DNA from: Hanleya hanleyi
Taxonomy: Eukaryota; Mollusca; Polyplacophora; Lepidopleurida; Hanleyidae
NCBI GenBank assembly: GCA_036873755.1
Contig: JAVTVY010045423.1
Coordinates: 124,001 to 188,000 of the forward strand
Direction of reading: 5' to 3'
DNA length: 64,000 bases
Made by a program: the position numbers and the translations under genes. The notes under the pieces are model-generated. The model saw only the letters and a program-made list of their open reading frames with translations, was not told the DNA's origin and searched no databases. Positions 21,036 through 32,777 of this stretch are shown here, piece by piece. Positions within the stretch are counted from its first letter, which is position 1. Each line of letters begins with the position of its first letter.

Positions 21036-21490
21036 CGGTTTCGTAAAAAAATGAGAACAAAAAGGAGCCGTTCTCAGTAATCAGCACACAGATCTTCAAG
21101 ACTGACATGGGCGGAAAGCTCCTCCTGTGTACCCGTTTTGAGTCCGTGTTCTTCAACAGGCGTTGTAACCTCACAATACTTCAACCGTGTAACCATTCAG
21201 AGGCGGACACCAGGGTCCTCCTGCATCTAGTACATGCCTTGGAGGAGGGTCATACAACAGCCTATTTTCGCACGATGGACAGGGATGTCCGGTCTTTGAA
21301 GCCCCTCGGTCTATCGGAACTCTTGGTGGGCTTCGGTACTGGAAAAAGTATTGTGACATTCCAGTCCATACCATTTGTTCCGATCTCGGTCCTTCAAAAT
21401 CCTTGGTACTACCCCTCTTCCACAGCCTTACTGGGTGCGACCCGACTTCACAGTTTCTTGAGAGCGCAAGCCAGAAGGTATAGGTATTAA
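21036..21490 (+). pseudogene. Central part of the 'EADTR-type' transposon protein
   Basis: The plus-strand frame from about 21036 (NENKKEPFSVI, then MGGKLLLCT at 21107) reads to 21490. It includes the motif PCNHSEADTRVLLHLVHAL, a DRDV turn, ELLVGFGTGKS and LLGATRLHSFL. The acidic EADTR and D-x-D-V positions resemble a PIN/FEN-like nuclease fold, but that is a guess from spacing. There is no N-terminal half and the end runs into the right inverted arm. The minus-strand neighbour carries a second, inverted copy of part of this segment. Confidence 0.6.
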
Positions 21491-22237
21491 TAATCATTGG
21501 TATATTGCTGCTAAAGCGGCCTTTGTATTGTATTTCGAACATTTAAATACACACAGCGGCATAGCGTCATAGTTATAGCATTTTGTCAGCCGTCATCTCC
21601 GAAGTATTTTAATGAAGCTTGTTCCTCAATAATCTTCGTTTGACCTTTGACCCCAAAATGGGTGACCTCAAATCTTCAAAATAAGATCAGAATCGGATTC
21701 TCCGAATGCCACAAACCCCTATGATATTATTTGTGATCTTTTGGTGTTTTACCTACAACTCACCTCTGATTCGGATGACCTCTATCGCGATTCTCAAATG
21801 AAATATTGCCCTGGATCGCCAAAATAAGGCCTGATTCGGGTTACTCAACCCCGGAAACCAGTAGAATGAGGCAGTTTATATATCCTGCTCCAAAACCACT
21901 GATAATGGCGAATTTGTCCCCAAAATGGCCTTTATGGTGACCTTGCAGGGTGACCTTGACCTCAAATCGTTGAAATAAGATCACAATCAGATTTACCGAC
22001 CCCCAAAACCACTAAAAAGTGCTATTATTCATATTTCTAGCCCTTTTAGTTATTTAACTACGATTGCCCTCTGACTCGGGTGGCGACCATATTGAATTTC
22101 GCCAATATGGCGGCCCCAGGGGGCGCCCGTCTTGGCGCCCGTCAAAAATCGAAATAGTATGGTATGGGCGACATATGGGTCAAATTTGAAGCTTTTGGAA
22201 GAATGTGAACCAAAAAATCCCTAACAGCCCTGACTAC

Positions 22238-24189
22238 ATTATATATAGCGGTAATTCACACCAACCCCATGCATGTCAGGGATTTCACATAAGGCCTCAT
22301 AAAAAAAATTCTTGAAAATCGAGAGGGCCCATTTTTATTTTTTTGGGAAAGGTTGAGAAGGCTTCTTTGGACGGATCTTTATTCTCAACACCTTATCTTT
22401 TTTACATCGATACATTTTCTGGCGGCATTTATCGTTCTCGAGTATGAAGTTTAGATTATAAGCCTGGTACGATCTCAATTTATTCGCCTTATCATCATAC
22501 TATCGCATTGTGCCATCGTGCTATCGCATAATGCCATCGTACTATCGCATCGTCCTATCGCACAATATTTACCATATAGTACTATCGCAAGTCCATCTTC
22601 GCATATCCAAATCGAACGCTACACGTGTTGCCTTGGTGTATCTGATCAGAATACGGGTTTGGCGATGTCATAGTTCTATAAATATTCCGTGGTCCATATT
22701 AAGAGTAGTGCAACTGTATGACCACTTTAAAATTCAAATTTGATTGGCTACTTGAAGGAAATGATAATTTCCCGTTGAAAATCAATACAACCACCACTTC
22801 CCATATTTGGAAATCACACAAACAACACAAACATCAAACGAAATCCTCGCTGCACGTTGTTGGCAAACTCATATCTTGAGTGGCTATACGACATCACGTG
22901 CGTTTGGTATTCGAACAATTTACCCCATTCATCAGGTCATGGTAAATGACGGAACGTTACTGTAGTATTTTACTTGAAATGTGAAGATATCGCATGACAA
23001 ATTAAAGTTGCTTTATTAAAAAAGTCATGCGCAAATATTTTAATTGATTGCTTTGTACCATGGTCACCATCGAACCATCGTATCATGATAATATCGCACT
23101 GTATCATAGTACGATAGTATCCGCTATCAGAATATGTACCGCTACCTTTTCCATACAGGTAACAACTGTTGCCGTGTCACTTTCGCAGCACATCTAATCT
23201 GTGCGTAGAACGCGTTTTTATGATATCGGTGTGTAAAATGGTGGCCAATCACTACTGGATTATAGCATTGCAAAGGTCCAATCTCAAAAATTAATATCCT
23301 ATCAACGCTCCTCAATCGTTTATGTCGCTACATAGGATCTTACGTATTTCAATTGAATTTCGTGTTCTAAGAGCCCATAGCAGGAATATTTAATAGCATT
23401 ATGACATCATGGTCGCATCTGGTCTAATCCACTTGCAGACGGGGAGAGGAAATAGGGTCACCGTGTCCCATGTTTACACCAAAGACCTGTCGATATATCT
23501 GCCCTGTATTGTGGTGCCACAATGTCGTTACCGCGGCAACATGAAAAGACACCCCAACAGGACGTCGTCTAATTCGGCTGAGCCAACCAATGTTGCCATT
23601 AATGTTGCCTTCAAAGCACTATGAAGCGTCCTCAGGGTTGCTTGACACTCGAGTTACTGCAAGCCTGTTAGATCCTTCAAGCGACAGGTCCAGCTATCTA
23701 TCTGGAGATATTCACGAGACATGTGGCGCTGCAGATGAGTGGCTTGGCGTTTTTGGGCGTGATTGTGTACAATAAATCGTCCATTTATTTATTCGACGAA
23801 CGATCCGGGTGAAGTTTCACCAGTTTACGATACACTCGGTCAAGTCTCGCGTGAAACATTTTACCCGGATACAAACGCAACCGGTTGTTGTTCGAGTGAG
23901 TTGATTCTCATTATGATGTGTATTGAATGAACAAAAATCTATACTGCAAATGAAGTCTAATGCGTTCGCTATTTTTAGTGTGTATGGAACATTCTGGACT
24001 AGAGAGTAGAGGTCACATCACTTTCCAATATTGGCCATTTAAGCATAGAGCCTACTGTTGGTAACCATAGCCGTCTGTGTAAGTCCCACCCCCTGAGTGT
24101 ACAGTCAGTTCACAAACCTGCCGTCGGGACATATATAGGTACGAGCGGAAGGTGATCTCCGACTCTCTGGAAAAACTATAGCGACGTAT
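22238..24189. other. Mostly unassigned; contains CTATCGCA-rich repeats
   Basis: At 22490-22600 a degenerate repeat of CATCGTACTATCGCA occurs about seven times, and a loosely inverse stretch (ATCATAGTACGATAGTAT) lies at 23080-23125. The pair may bound an old element, but the match is weak. No gene was recognised. Confidence 0.45.
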
Positions 24190-24232
24190 TTACGGAAGCG
24201 TATTAGTACCAGTGTGAAAAAAAAATCCGAGA

Positions 24233-24412
24233 TTTATCTCCTAATTAGGACTTATTATCTCCTAATTAGGACGTATTATCTCCTAATTAGGAGATAATTA
24301 TCTCCTAATTAGGTGATAATTATCTCCTAATTAGGACTTATTATCCCCTAATTAGGACTTAATATCTCCTAATTAGGAGAAAATTATCTCCTAATTAGGA
24401 GATAATTATCTA
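24233..24412. repeat. Left palindrome array, TATCTCCTAATTAGGA units
   Basis: About nine units of 20-21 bp built on the self-complementary core CTCCTAATTAGGAG, with variants TCCTAATTAGGACTTATTAT and TCACCTAATTAGG. Confidence 0.93.
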
Positions 24413-24610
24413 TGGGCTATAGGATACAAGGTGCACCACAAGTGTGTGTGCGCATGCGTACGATGACGTCACTTCCGAGCTCCAAGAACTCCAAGCTCAG
24501 ACTCCGGAGCTCCGGGAGTGAGGCATGACCAACGCTCGTCTTAAGGTAGTGATGCCCTAAACGCAGTGACGCTCTAACGCTAGTGAGTGAGTGAGCGAGT
24601 GAGTGAGTGA

Positions 24611-24817
24611 ATGCGCGGGCTTCGAGCTCCCGACTGGCCCATCTTCGAGCTGAATGGCGACCCCACGCACAGGTCCATCATGAAGACCAAGCGTCACTTG
24701 GAAGGGTATATGGGGTTACCACCCACCGAGGCTCTGGAAAATGCGATCAGAATGCGCAAACAACTGTTTCAGGACATGCTGCCTGAACGGTATCCTGGCC
24801 TGCCAGGCACTGCTTAG
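24611..24817 (+). CDS. Captured ORF fragment related to 15312-15560
   Basis: A 68-residue plus-strand frame. From residue 16 on it matches the minus-strand frame at 15312-15560 (GDPTHR, MGL--TEAL-NAI-MRKQLFQ, DMLP, YPG-P), including the position of the stop. The 5' part, encoding RAPDWPIFEL, differs. Flanking DNA also matches in inverse orientation (24850-24960 against 15110-15180, with TTGTCCAATCAGA). It is probably a stray gene piece inside a non-autonomous element; function unknown. Confidence 0.5.
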   Translation: MRGLRAPDWPIFELNGDPTHRSIMKTKRHLEGYMGLPPTEALENAIRMRKQLFQDMLPERYPGLPGTA

Positions 24818-25054
24818 GTCACACCGAAAGAAGATTGAACTTTCTCAAAGGAAGGCTTCTGATTGGACAAGAGCCTACTTTAAGTGTAAACATACCCAAC
24901 GCGGCTCACCCAGGATGGGTATGATGTACTGGAGGGGAAAATAAAATGATTGACCTGTCATCCTTGTTGCTTTCTCATCTGTATCGTGGTGACCTGTCAT
25001 CCTTGTTGCTTTCTCATCTGTATCGTATTATGACGCAAGGGAATCGACCACCAG

Positions 25055-25235
25055 CGTATTGAAATCTCGTGGACAAGGGACTACTTTCTGTGCGCGGAGG
25101 CTTCTCCACGGACATGACCGCATCACCGTCGAACATGACCGCATCAACCCGGAGGAATACATCCTCAGACGTCACTTGTGGTCAGGTGACCGGAAGTGAC
25201 CTTTGCCGGACCTATAGCGGCCTTGACCTTTCCAT
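25055..25235. repeat. Second block shared with the Polinton-type remnant
   Basis: The stretch from GACAAGGGACTACTTTCTGT through GAGGCTTCTCC, GACCGC and GAGGAATACATCC to GTGACC matches 17810-17960 in the same orientation. The neighbouring block at 24611-24960 is inverted relative to its counterpart, so the pieces were rearranged. Confidence 0.75.
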
Positions 25236-25372
25236 TGGGTTAAACCATTCTTTGGATAACAACCTTGCACCACTCCCGACTAAAAGTGGTTTGGTCAAAG
25301 GTCAAGTTGAGGGTTACGGTGCTTTGCATACTACTCACGATATAGCTGATAAATGGGGCAACAACCGATCAC

Positions 25373-25672
25373 AATTATCTCCTAATTAGGATATATTAAG
25401 TCCTAATTAGGGGATAATAAGTCCTAATTAGGAGATAATTATCACCTAATTAGGAGATAATAAGTCCTAATTAGGAGATATTAAGTCCTAATTAGGAGAT
25501 ATTAAGTCCTAATTAGGAGATAATAAGTCCTAATTAGAAGAATATTATCACCTAATTAGGAGATAATTATCTCCTAATTATGAGATAATAAGTCCTAATT
25601 ATGAGATAATAAGTCCTAATTAGGAGATAATTTTCTCCTAATTAGGAGATATTATGTCCTAATTAGGAGATA
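25373..25672. repeat. Right palindrome array, TCCTAATTAGGAGATAATAAG units
   Basis: About fourteen units of about 20 bp with the same CTCCTAATTAGGAG core as the left array, alternating ATAATAAG and ATATTAAG spacers. Confidence 0.93.
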
Positions 25673-25720
25673 AATCTGGGAGAGAAAAAAATTGACACTG
25701 GCACTAATACGCTTCCGTAA

Positions 25721-26179
25721 TATTACGATGCAAGTAATTCAGTTAAATTGGTCGGTCTGTTTATTCCCAATACTGACAGATATATTCACGATCGCCAAAG
25801 ACCAGAAATAAATTTTTGGAAGCCAGTGCTTCCATGCACCAGACAACATTATCTGTCTTTTATACTGTGTTCCTTGAGACATGTCGCTTTTGCGACTCGG
25901 TTGTACGTGATTCGGCTTTGATGTTTCAAACAGCATTTCGGGTAATTATAGTGGAACGGCAACGCGATTGAAACATGTAACAACCCTCGAATAGCTGTAT
26001 TCTCATGTCTTTGAGACATGTTTTCATGGGAAAACAGGGTGAAACATGTAGCATTATGAAGCATCTCACATGTTACCCATCTCAAAATGAAACGTTAAAC
26101 ATGTAACCACTTTTTGCAGTGTACAACAATCTGCGTCTTCATGAAATATAATACCACCCAAAATCACTAAAGTATGTCA
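25721..26179. other. Unassigned sequence
   Basis: A/T-rich sequence with imperfect repeats of GAAACATGTAAC / ACATGTTTCA between 25965 and 26105. No gene was recognised. Confidence 0.5.
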
Positions 26180-26450
26180 ATTACAAGCGTCTGGTCCGTC
26201 TTTCATAATTCAGCCGTCGTCCATTAGAGAATATCCGCGTCCATAATCCATAGACCTATTCCATATTCCATATAACAGTATTAGCATCAAATTCCAAAAG
26301 ACAATCATAGTATACATAAACATAGGCTTGTTTCCTGCAAGAGAGAAGCGGTCAACAGTTTTCAATGATGCTGGCAAGATATCATGATGTTCCAAAAATA
26401 TCAAATCCGTATCGCTGATCAGTATTCTTAATCCATAATATTCAAGATAT
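26180..26450 (-). repeat. Inverted flank of the Penelope-like element
   Basis: It is the reverse complement, with about 10-15% differences, of 28088-28354 (landmarks GGATTAAGAATACTGATCAG, ACTGTTGACCGCTTCTCTC, TTGCAGGAAAC and TATGTTTATGTATACTATGA). PLEs are known for terminal repeats in direct or inverted arrangement. Confidence 0.8.
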
Positions 26451-26570
26451 TAGCGTATTTTCGGTTGTATCGTCCAGTGAGCATAATCGAAACATCTCAA
26501 GATAGGCTTTTCTTGAAACTCAACTGATTAGATAAAAGACTGAACATTATTAATTTACCTCGAATCCTGG

Positions 26571-28085
26571 ATGGTACGCAACGCTGTATCAAACTATTTT
26601 AAGTTCACAGAACCTCCTTGCATTTCATATAAGTATACTAAGTCTATAGCCACCGAGATATTCAATTACTCCAATGCTATCAAGGAGTTTGACTGGAACT
26701 TATACACGTCAGGAGGATATAGTTGTGATTGTGAATCGTCTAACTTTATCTATACATCATGCAAACATATTGTGACTGGTGACATTGATGTGGTAAGTGA
26801 TAAGGACCTAAAATTATTCCTGATGAAAGGATCTAAATATAGAGAGCCGAGAAGGATAAATCTGAAGGCCGACCAGAAGATAGTCCTGTCTGCATTGGAA
26901 CAGTACATTATTGATTGGTCTAAGCGAGAAAAAGTTGAACCTACTGTACTCGCTTCTGCTGATTGGCTGGACCTCACCAAGAGCAAGGTCGTTGAAACAA
27001 TCGGCCATACTGACAGAAGTACTCGTCCCCAAGCAAAACAAGTACTGAGAAACCTCAATTCGCAAGAAGTTCTAGCAAATCTCCAGAGTAAATTCGTCAT
27101 AGTCCCAGCAGACAAAGCTCCAAATAATATAATATTCATATGTAAATATTACTATTACCAGGTGCTGGTTAAAGAATTGAGTGTAGACATATCATCATCA
27201 AATACGTCTACCTACTCCCAAACTGCATTTACTCTGGAAGATTTATTTAACAATCACAAAACGTTTCTCAGGGAAAGAGGTATTTGTCTTCCAACCAATC
27301 ATAACAACATACCAATAGTATACTGGACTCCCAAAATGCATAAATCACCATACAAGGCTAGATTCATAGCTGGTTCTAGAAGCTGCCCCACCAAGCTTCT
27401 TTCAACCCTATTGACGAGGGCCCTTCAGGAGGTAAAAGCATTTTGGGAAAGGTATTGCGCCCCTATTTCTAAAAACTCTGGCGTTGAATGTATGTGGATA
27501 TTGAAAAACTCAAATGTCTTACGGAAGAACTTGATGCTAAAGGTTACATACCGTGCAGACATGTATCCACATGGGATTTCTCGACTCTCTATACTACAAT
27601 CCCTCATCAGGACCTTATTGACCGTCTAAGTTCATTAATAGTATCTGTGTTCAAGAAAACTGATCGTAGATATATTAATGTCGGAAGCCATAAAGCATTC
27701 TTTAGCTCTACCACCTACAAGAGATCTCATTCATGGGATGTTTCTTTGTTTATGGAGTTGCTTGAAACTCTCATTAAAAATATCTATGTGAAATTTGGCA
27801 ACAATATATCAGCAACATACAGGTATTCCAATGGGTATGTGCACTCCTGTTGGCTGACCTGTATCTGTTCTCTTATGAATATGACTATATGTAGGCGCTT
27901 TCCAAAACCGATCCATTCAAAGCCCGTTCCTTCTCATTCACCAAACGCTATATAGACGATCTTCTCGCTGTGGATAATCGCTATACAAATGACGCAGTGA
28001 AGGATATATATCCACCTTCACTGGGTTTGAAGGAAACTACAGATAGCCCTACAAGCACATCATATTTATATCTATATCTAAGAAT
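26571..28085 (+). pseudogene. Penelope-like element reverse transcriptase, frameshifted
   Basis: The first frame (26571-27629) has a CxC...C...H cluster (CDCESSNFIYTSCKH, then IVTGD), KFVIVPADKAPNNIIFICK, YWTPKMHKSPYKARFIAGS and MWILKNS, all typical of PLEs. The second frame (from 27488) continues with STWDFSTLYTTIPH, the palm Asp motif. The third (from about 27920) has FTKRYIDDLLAVDN at 27940-27970, the catalytic YIDD, then LKETTDSPTSTSYL. So at least two frameshifts separate the parts. No C-terminal GIY-YIG endonuclease is visible. RT homology stops at about 28085, where the inverted flank begins. It may belong to an endonuclease-permuted or endonuclease-less group; the subfamily is not assigned. 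Confidence 0.85.
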
Positions 28086-28087
28086 TA

Positions 28088-28354
28088 ACTATATATTATG
28101 GATTAAGAATACTGATCAGCGATACGGCTTGTATAGTTTTGGATCATCATGATGTCTTGTCGGCATCATTGAGAACTGTTGACCGCTTCTCTCTTGCAGG
28201 AAACTAGCCTATGTTTATGTATACTATGATTGTCTTTTTGAATTTGGTGCTAATACTGTTATATGAAATATAGAATCGGTCTTTGGATTACGGACGCGGA
28301 TATTCTATAATGGACGACGGCAGAATTGTGAATGACGGACTAGACGCTTGTAAT
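28088..28354 (+). repeat. 3' flank of the Penelope-like element
   Basis: Mirror copy of 26180-26450. It joins the RT reading frame abruptly after SYLYLYLRI. Confidence 0.8.
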
Positions 28355-28857
28355 GAAAATAAAATGTTCTAGATGGCATCTAGCGACCACAAAATATTGT
28401 AATTTGCGAATGATGCTTCAAACAGAAGGCTGTACAAAGAACATATAATGTTAAGCCACGATATCGAAAACAAAAATAAACGCGTTTATTCAGCCATTTA
28501 CCTGATTGGAGAAATAATTGAAAAGAGCTAAACAAATTTCCAGCAAGGCTACTATTTTAATTACAAAAATATAATATAATCTCAAAATTAGCCCGAAATA
28601 AAAAGCGGTAGCGTTAAGCAGAGTGCACTTCGAGATGAAAAATGACCATATAAAAATATGGCTAACAAATGAAATGCTAAAATACTGGCAAGTCTCTCTT
28701 CTTTCTCCTATAATCAAACTGTTTATTTCTATCGTCCAGGCTGCAATTTTTCCCCATCGAAGTGAGCTCAGGGCTACATAGTTTCAGTTCATAAAAATGC
28801 GCCAAATAAGAGGTGTCAAACTACATGGTGTAATTTTGCGGGTGCCAACGGAAAGTG

Positions 28858-29377
28858 GACTTTTATGTGGCGTCGACATTCCCGGGTGAAATAAAATAAA
28901 CCGCCAGAAGACTCCGGTCCGGCCAGTGGTTTTCTCTGGACTTAAAATGGGGAACAACACAACTCGAATTTCTGAAGATATAGTTTTTTCTATATATGCA
29001 TTTCAAACTAGTTACAAAATTTCACGTAATTTGTTAAATCTACCGATGACAATAGGAGACTATGATGGAATAAAGTCTGATTTGAAAACTCCAAACAATC
29101 GCTTATATACTCTCCTGTATGAATGTGTTTACATTAAAGGTGCATGCTGACCCATCAAATTCTCAGTACAGTTATGACAATGAAATTGGTTAACTGTCTC
29201 CAAACTAAAACACGTACATCAGACTCGGGATGCATAAGGTACAAATCCGGTGCAGTTACACAACCATGCAATTAAAACCATATAGACTGAAATTATATAA
29301 CTGTTTCTCACAACTAAATGTGCACATTGATGTTTTACAATACCTGGCCTTTAAGGTCATGGAATGGAATGTCGGCA
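28858..29377 (+). repeat. Direct repeat, left copy (about 520 bp)
   Basis: Matches 32155-32655 at roughly 85%. Shared landmarks are CTCTGGACTTAAAATGG, ACAACACAACTNGAATTTCT, AATAGGAGACTATGATGGAA, CAGTACAGTTATGACAATG and GGTCATGGAATGGAAT. No coding signal. The pair could be LTRs of a 3.8-kb element or two copies of one dispersed repeat. Confidence 0.8.
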
Positions 29378-32154
29378 AGATCTTTGTCAAAACAAGCAGC
29401 ACTGGAAATTAGAACACATCATAATACATGCACAATTACTACGATAAAAGCATGGTGGCTGAAAAGTCGATTTTTATTTAAAAGTATGGTGGCTAAAAAG
29501 TCGATATTTCACATATCTCCACTGACCAAAGTTCAATGAAACTCTCGCAGAGAGATCATGCAACTCAAACAAACCGAAAAGAAAATTATTGGAGGGCAAG
29601 AAAATGGTGATAATAACCACAGCAGTAACCACGCCACAAAATGCATAATTCATTAGAATGATATCCATAGCAAGTTCATAGCATAGTCCGTATTCATAGC
29701 TTAGTTCGTTATCCGCAATATCAGTCAAATATCTTAAATCATTATCCAATTATCATATAGTCCATGTCCATAGCGAAGTGTTGTAATTCCACATTCATCA
29801 AAATTTCTGCAACTCAAATACTCCAAATACCTTATACATCATGCTAGTCATATCGCGAGTGTGCACATATCAAGTATGACCAGAACAAGTGCTTGATAAC
29901 TCCTTCGAGTACCTCAGCTGCGAAGGCAAAACAGTTTACCAAAACATTACACACACAAAAAAAATTGTCAAAACACAACATGAAATACAAAACAATTTGC
30001 CAAACATAACACGAAAACAAAACAAAAATGGTCAAACAAAACAAAATACACGTAGAACAGAATTAAATGTACTAGACTTCTTTAGCATGGCCAATGCTAA
30101 GTCATACCTCATCCTGAATGGTTAACAGTAGGACCTTACGTTACTCATTATGAAAACCAGAAGTGTTATTGGTCGACATGGACACAATAAATACTGCGCT
30201 TGAAATAAGTTGTCAATACGCGTTAATTGAAACCAATTCGCCATCTAACGTCTTAGACATATCTGAGGATCCAAATAATAATAATAAAATTCAGGATGAT
30301 ACCATAAACAATAAAAAATAACCAGGCTCCTACAGCCTAACCGGGGATTGTAAGGGCTCCACAGCCTACATCGACCAGGCTCTCATGGCCTACCAGGCTT
30401 ACAGCCTACCAATCGTTATATGCTACAATAACTAGAACGTACTCAGTGTCTCAAGGACCTATCACTATATACGCGATAACCTTAGTTTCATTTAGCATGA
30501 ATGCTTTAAGTGTTTAGCTTTCCAGCTACATTAGCTATTATGGATACCGATCGCGATAAAATCATCCAAAGTTCAAAGGTTGGGTTTACCAATCTTGAAA
30601 CCACTAAATTCATCAGTCACAAAGTTCATGCAATCCACTAGTTTTATCGTTGATTTATCAACTTGACTAGGCATGCAGTGTTATCGATAATAAACAAAAA
30701 ACGCGCACAATATACGAAAGATGCCAACAGTTCATATAAGGCGTTACCATGGCACACATGAGATGATTGTTCAATAGATGGCACCAACCTGTCTGAGGAT
30801 TCAGTCCGAAATGTTCCAAGAAATGTATGGAAATACGTCTCAGAGTTCGTTAGGGCATGACCCATTTCTGTAAACTGTAAGCCGTTTCATTACACGCATT
30901 ATTGTTAATCAATGGAAAAGTCACAGCGTCAGGCAGAAAGTTCGGAGAAGTCCATGCAGGGCATATATCACAACACAGTTATGTTCAATCACTAGCCATA
31001 AGGCTCTGTTAAGCGAAACAAATCAAACTCTACCTGTAGACACTGTATCTGCAAAATGGACTCGTTCCGTAGGTTTTCGTCACACACAGCCACTTCACCA
31101 ACGAAGAGGTGAAGCACGGGAATCCACAAACATGACACTGTCGAACAATTTAGTTAGGGTGGCCTTGACTGAATTTTTTGTTAACTGTTCAAGGCTCAAA
31201 ACACATACACCATAGAGATGGCAATTTTACATACCTGGATAGTTTCTGTGCAGTCGTGTGCATCAGTTTGGAAGCCAGCCTACTCAGAACCATGAGGCAG
31301 TTCAAGGAAAACATACACGAGGAGGAATTGAAGAGGATTGCACACTCCAACACGCGGGAACCACACGGAAACCAAGCGTTTTCACTAGTCACCGTCCGGG
31401 GGACCTTGTCGTCCGCGACTACTCCATTGAGTGCAGGAATAGAAAGGGAGTCCGATGCAAGAAAATGAGGAACCACTCCACCGTGCGACGTTCAGACGAC
31501 AACTGTTGAGAAACTTTACAAGAGTTCCGACGATCCTTGCTGTGGTCGTGCACGTCCACACTAGCTGACGTCGAGGAACTGGTGAAAGGAAGCCACAAGA
31601 GAGGAGAAATGGCTGGAAACAACCGCGGTGTCGATGTCACCGTAACAGCAGAGGAGATGGAAAGAGACGATCCTGACTATGACAGGAAGAACTACAATAA
31701 AGTAACGAAAGTCCTTGAGCTCACCGCACCGACCTCGGGAAAAGGAATAAGGAAGAGGGAGGGTGCAGTAACGGCGGGACAGCGTGGTCAATTGTCACCA
31801 TCAATAGTTCTGTTCCAGACGGGTCGTCAGAATATGAAGAAACTGTCAGCAAGTCGTGGACAGGAAAAATGCCAGGCCACCGTAAGGACGTCCTCCTGAA
31901 GGGAGGGAGGGGAGGGAATTTGGCTTAATGTCACACTCAAGTTTGTTTCACTCCTGAAGGGATGCGAGGCTACCACCACCGATATAGCGCCAAAGAAGTT
32001 GAAGAATGTAGATTTGTCAATGTAATGCAATCGAAAGAAATGCGTGGAAACTCTCAGAAGCTGTCGTTCACTGATGTTTTCGTTCTATCCGGAAATTTTT
32101 CGTATCTGCAGCTAGATTGCCAATGTAATGAGCGCGGTGATATCGTTGGAACAT
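29378..32154. other. Sequence between the direct repeats; no supported gene
   Basis: Contains an A-rich AACACAAAAC stretch (29945-30050), a short GCCTACNAGGCT-type repeat (30325-30410) and overlapping open frames on both strands at 31178-31900 without recognisable motifs. No RT, integrase or transposase motif was seen. Confidence 0.45.
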
Positions 32155-32655
32155 TCTCTTGTATGGGGCGTCAACATTCCCGTGAGAAATAACATAAACC
32201 ATCAGGGTTTCTCTGGACTTAAAATGGAGAACAACACAACTAGAATTTCTGAAGATACAATTTTTACTATATATATGCATTTCGAACCAGCTACGACAAT
32301 TCGCGTAATTTGAGAAATCTACCGGTGGCAATAGGAGACTATGATGGAATAATGTCTGATTTGAAATCTCCAAATATTCACTATACTGCCCTGTATGAAT
32401 GTGTTTACAATAAAGGTGCATGCTGACTCATCAAATTCCCAGTACAGTTATGACAATGAAATTGGTTAACTGTCTCCACATTAACATGCACATCAGACTC
32501 GGAATTCAGAAAGTTTAAATTCAATGCAGTTACACAACTATGCAATTAAAACCATCAACGGAAATTATATAACTGTTTATCACAAGTAACTGTGCACATT
32601 GATATTTTACAATACCTGACCTTTGAGGTCATGGAATGGAATATCGGCAATAGCG
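32155..32655 (+). repeat. Direct repeat, right copy (about 500 bp)
   Basis: Counterpart of 28858-29377. The sequences diverge after GGAATGGAATNTCGGCAA in both copies. Confidence 0.8.
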
Positions 32656-32777
32656 TTGTCCATACTTCATGTAAGTAAACCCGAGATGAAATCCTTTCCT
32701 CAATGGACTTCTGTGTTACCATTTAAAAACACATTCAGAAAAAAACCAACTGAATTTTTTTGTAAAAATGACCACGG

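Larger units (their letters stand above)
19548..22237. mobile_element. 2.7-kb DNA transposon with about 750-bp terminal inverted repeats
   Basis: The left end GTAGTCCGGGATGTTAGGG and the complement of the right end (GTAGTCAGGGCTGTTAGGG) align. The inverted homology then continues almost without break to about 20370 and 21465 (landmarks GACGGGCGCCAAG, GCCGCCATATTGGCGAAATT, TGAATAATA, CCTATGCCTT/CTTGCGCTC). Arms differ by many substitutions, so the element is not recent. The interior carries two oppositely oriented fragments of one gene. No target duplication is clear. Confidence 0.85.
24190..25720. mobile_element. 1.5-kb inverted-repeat element built from TAATTA palindrome arrays
   Basis: The left end TTACGGAAGCGTATTAGTAC and the complement of the right end (TTACGGAAGCGTATTAGTGC) match, as do the following CCAGTGT and the GAGA/ATTTATCTCCTAATTAGG stretch. 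TAT flanks both ends and may be a 3-bp duplication. Just inside each end is an array of CTCCTAATTAGGAG palindromes; between them is unique sequence including fragments related to the Polinton-type remnant at 14257-18042. Confidence 0.82.

Noticed and set aside
31178..31899. Cluster of overlapping ORFs on both strands
   Set aside because: None has a known motif, and all overlap each other in competing frames.
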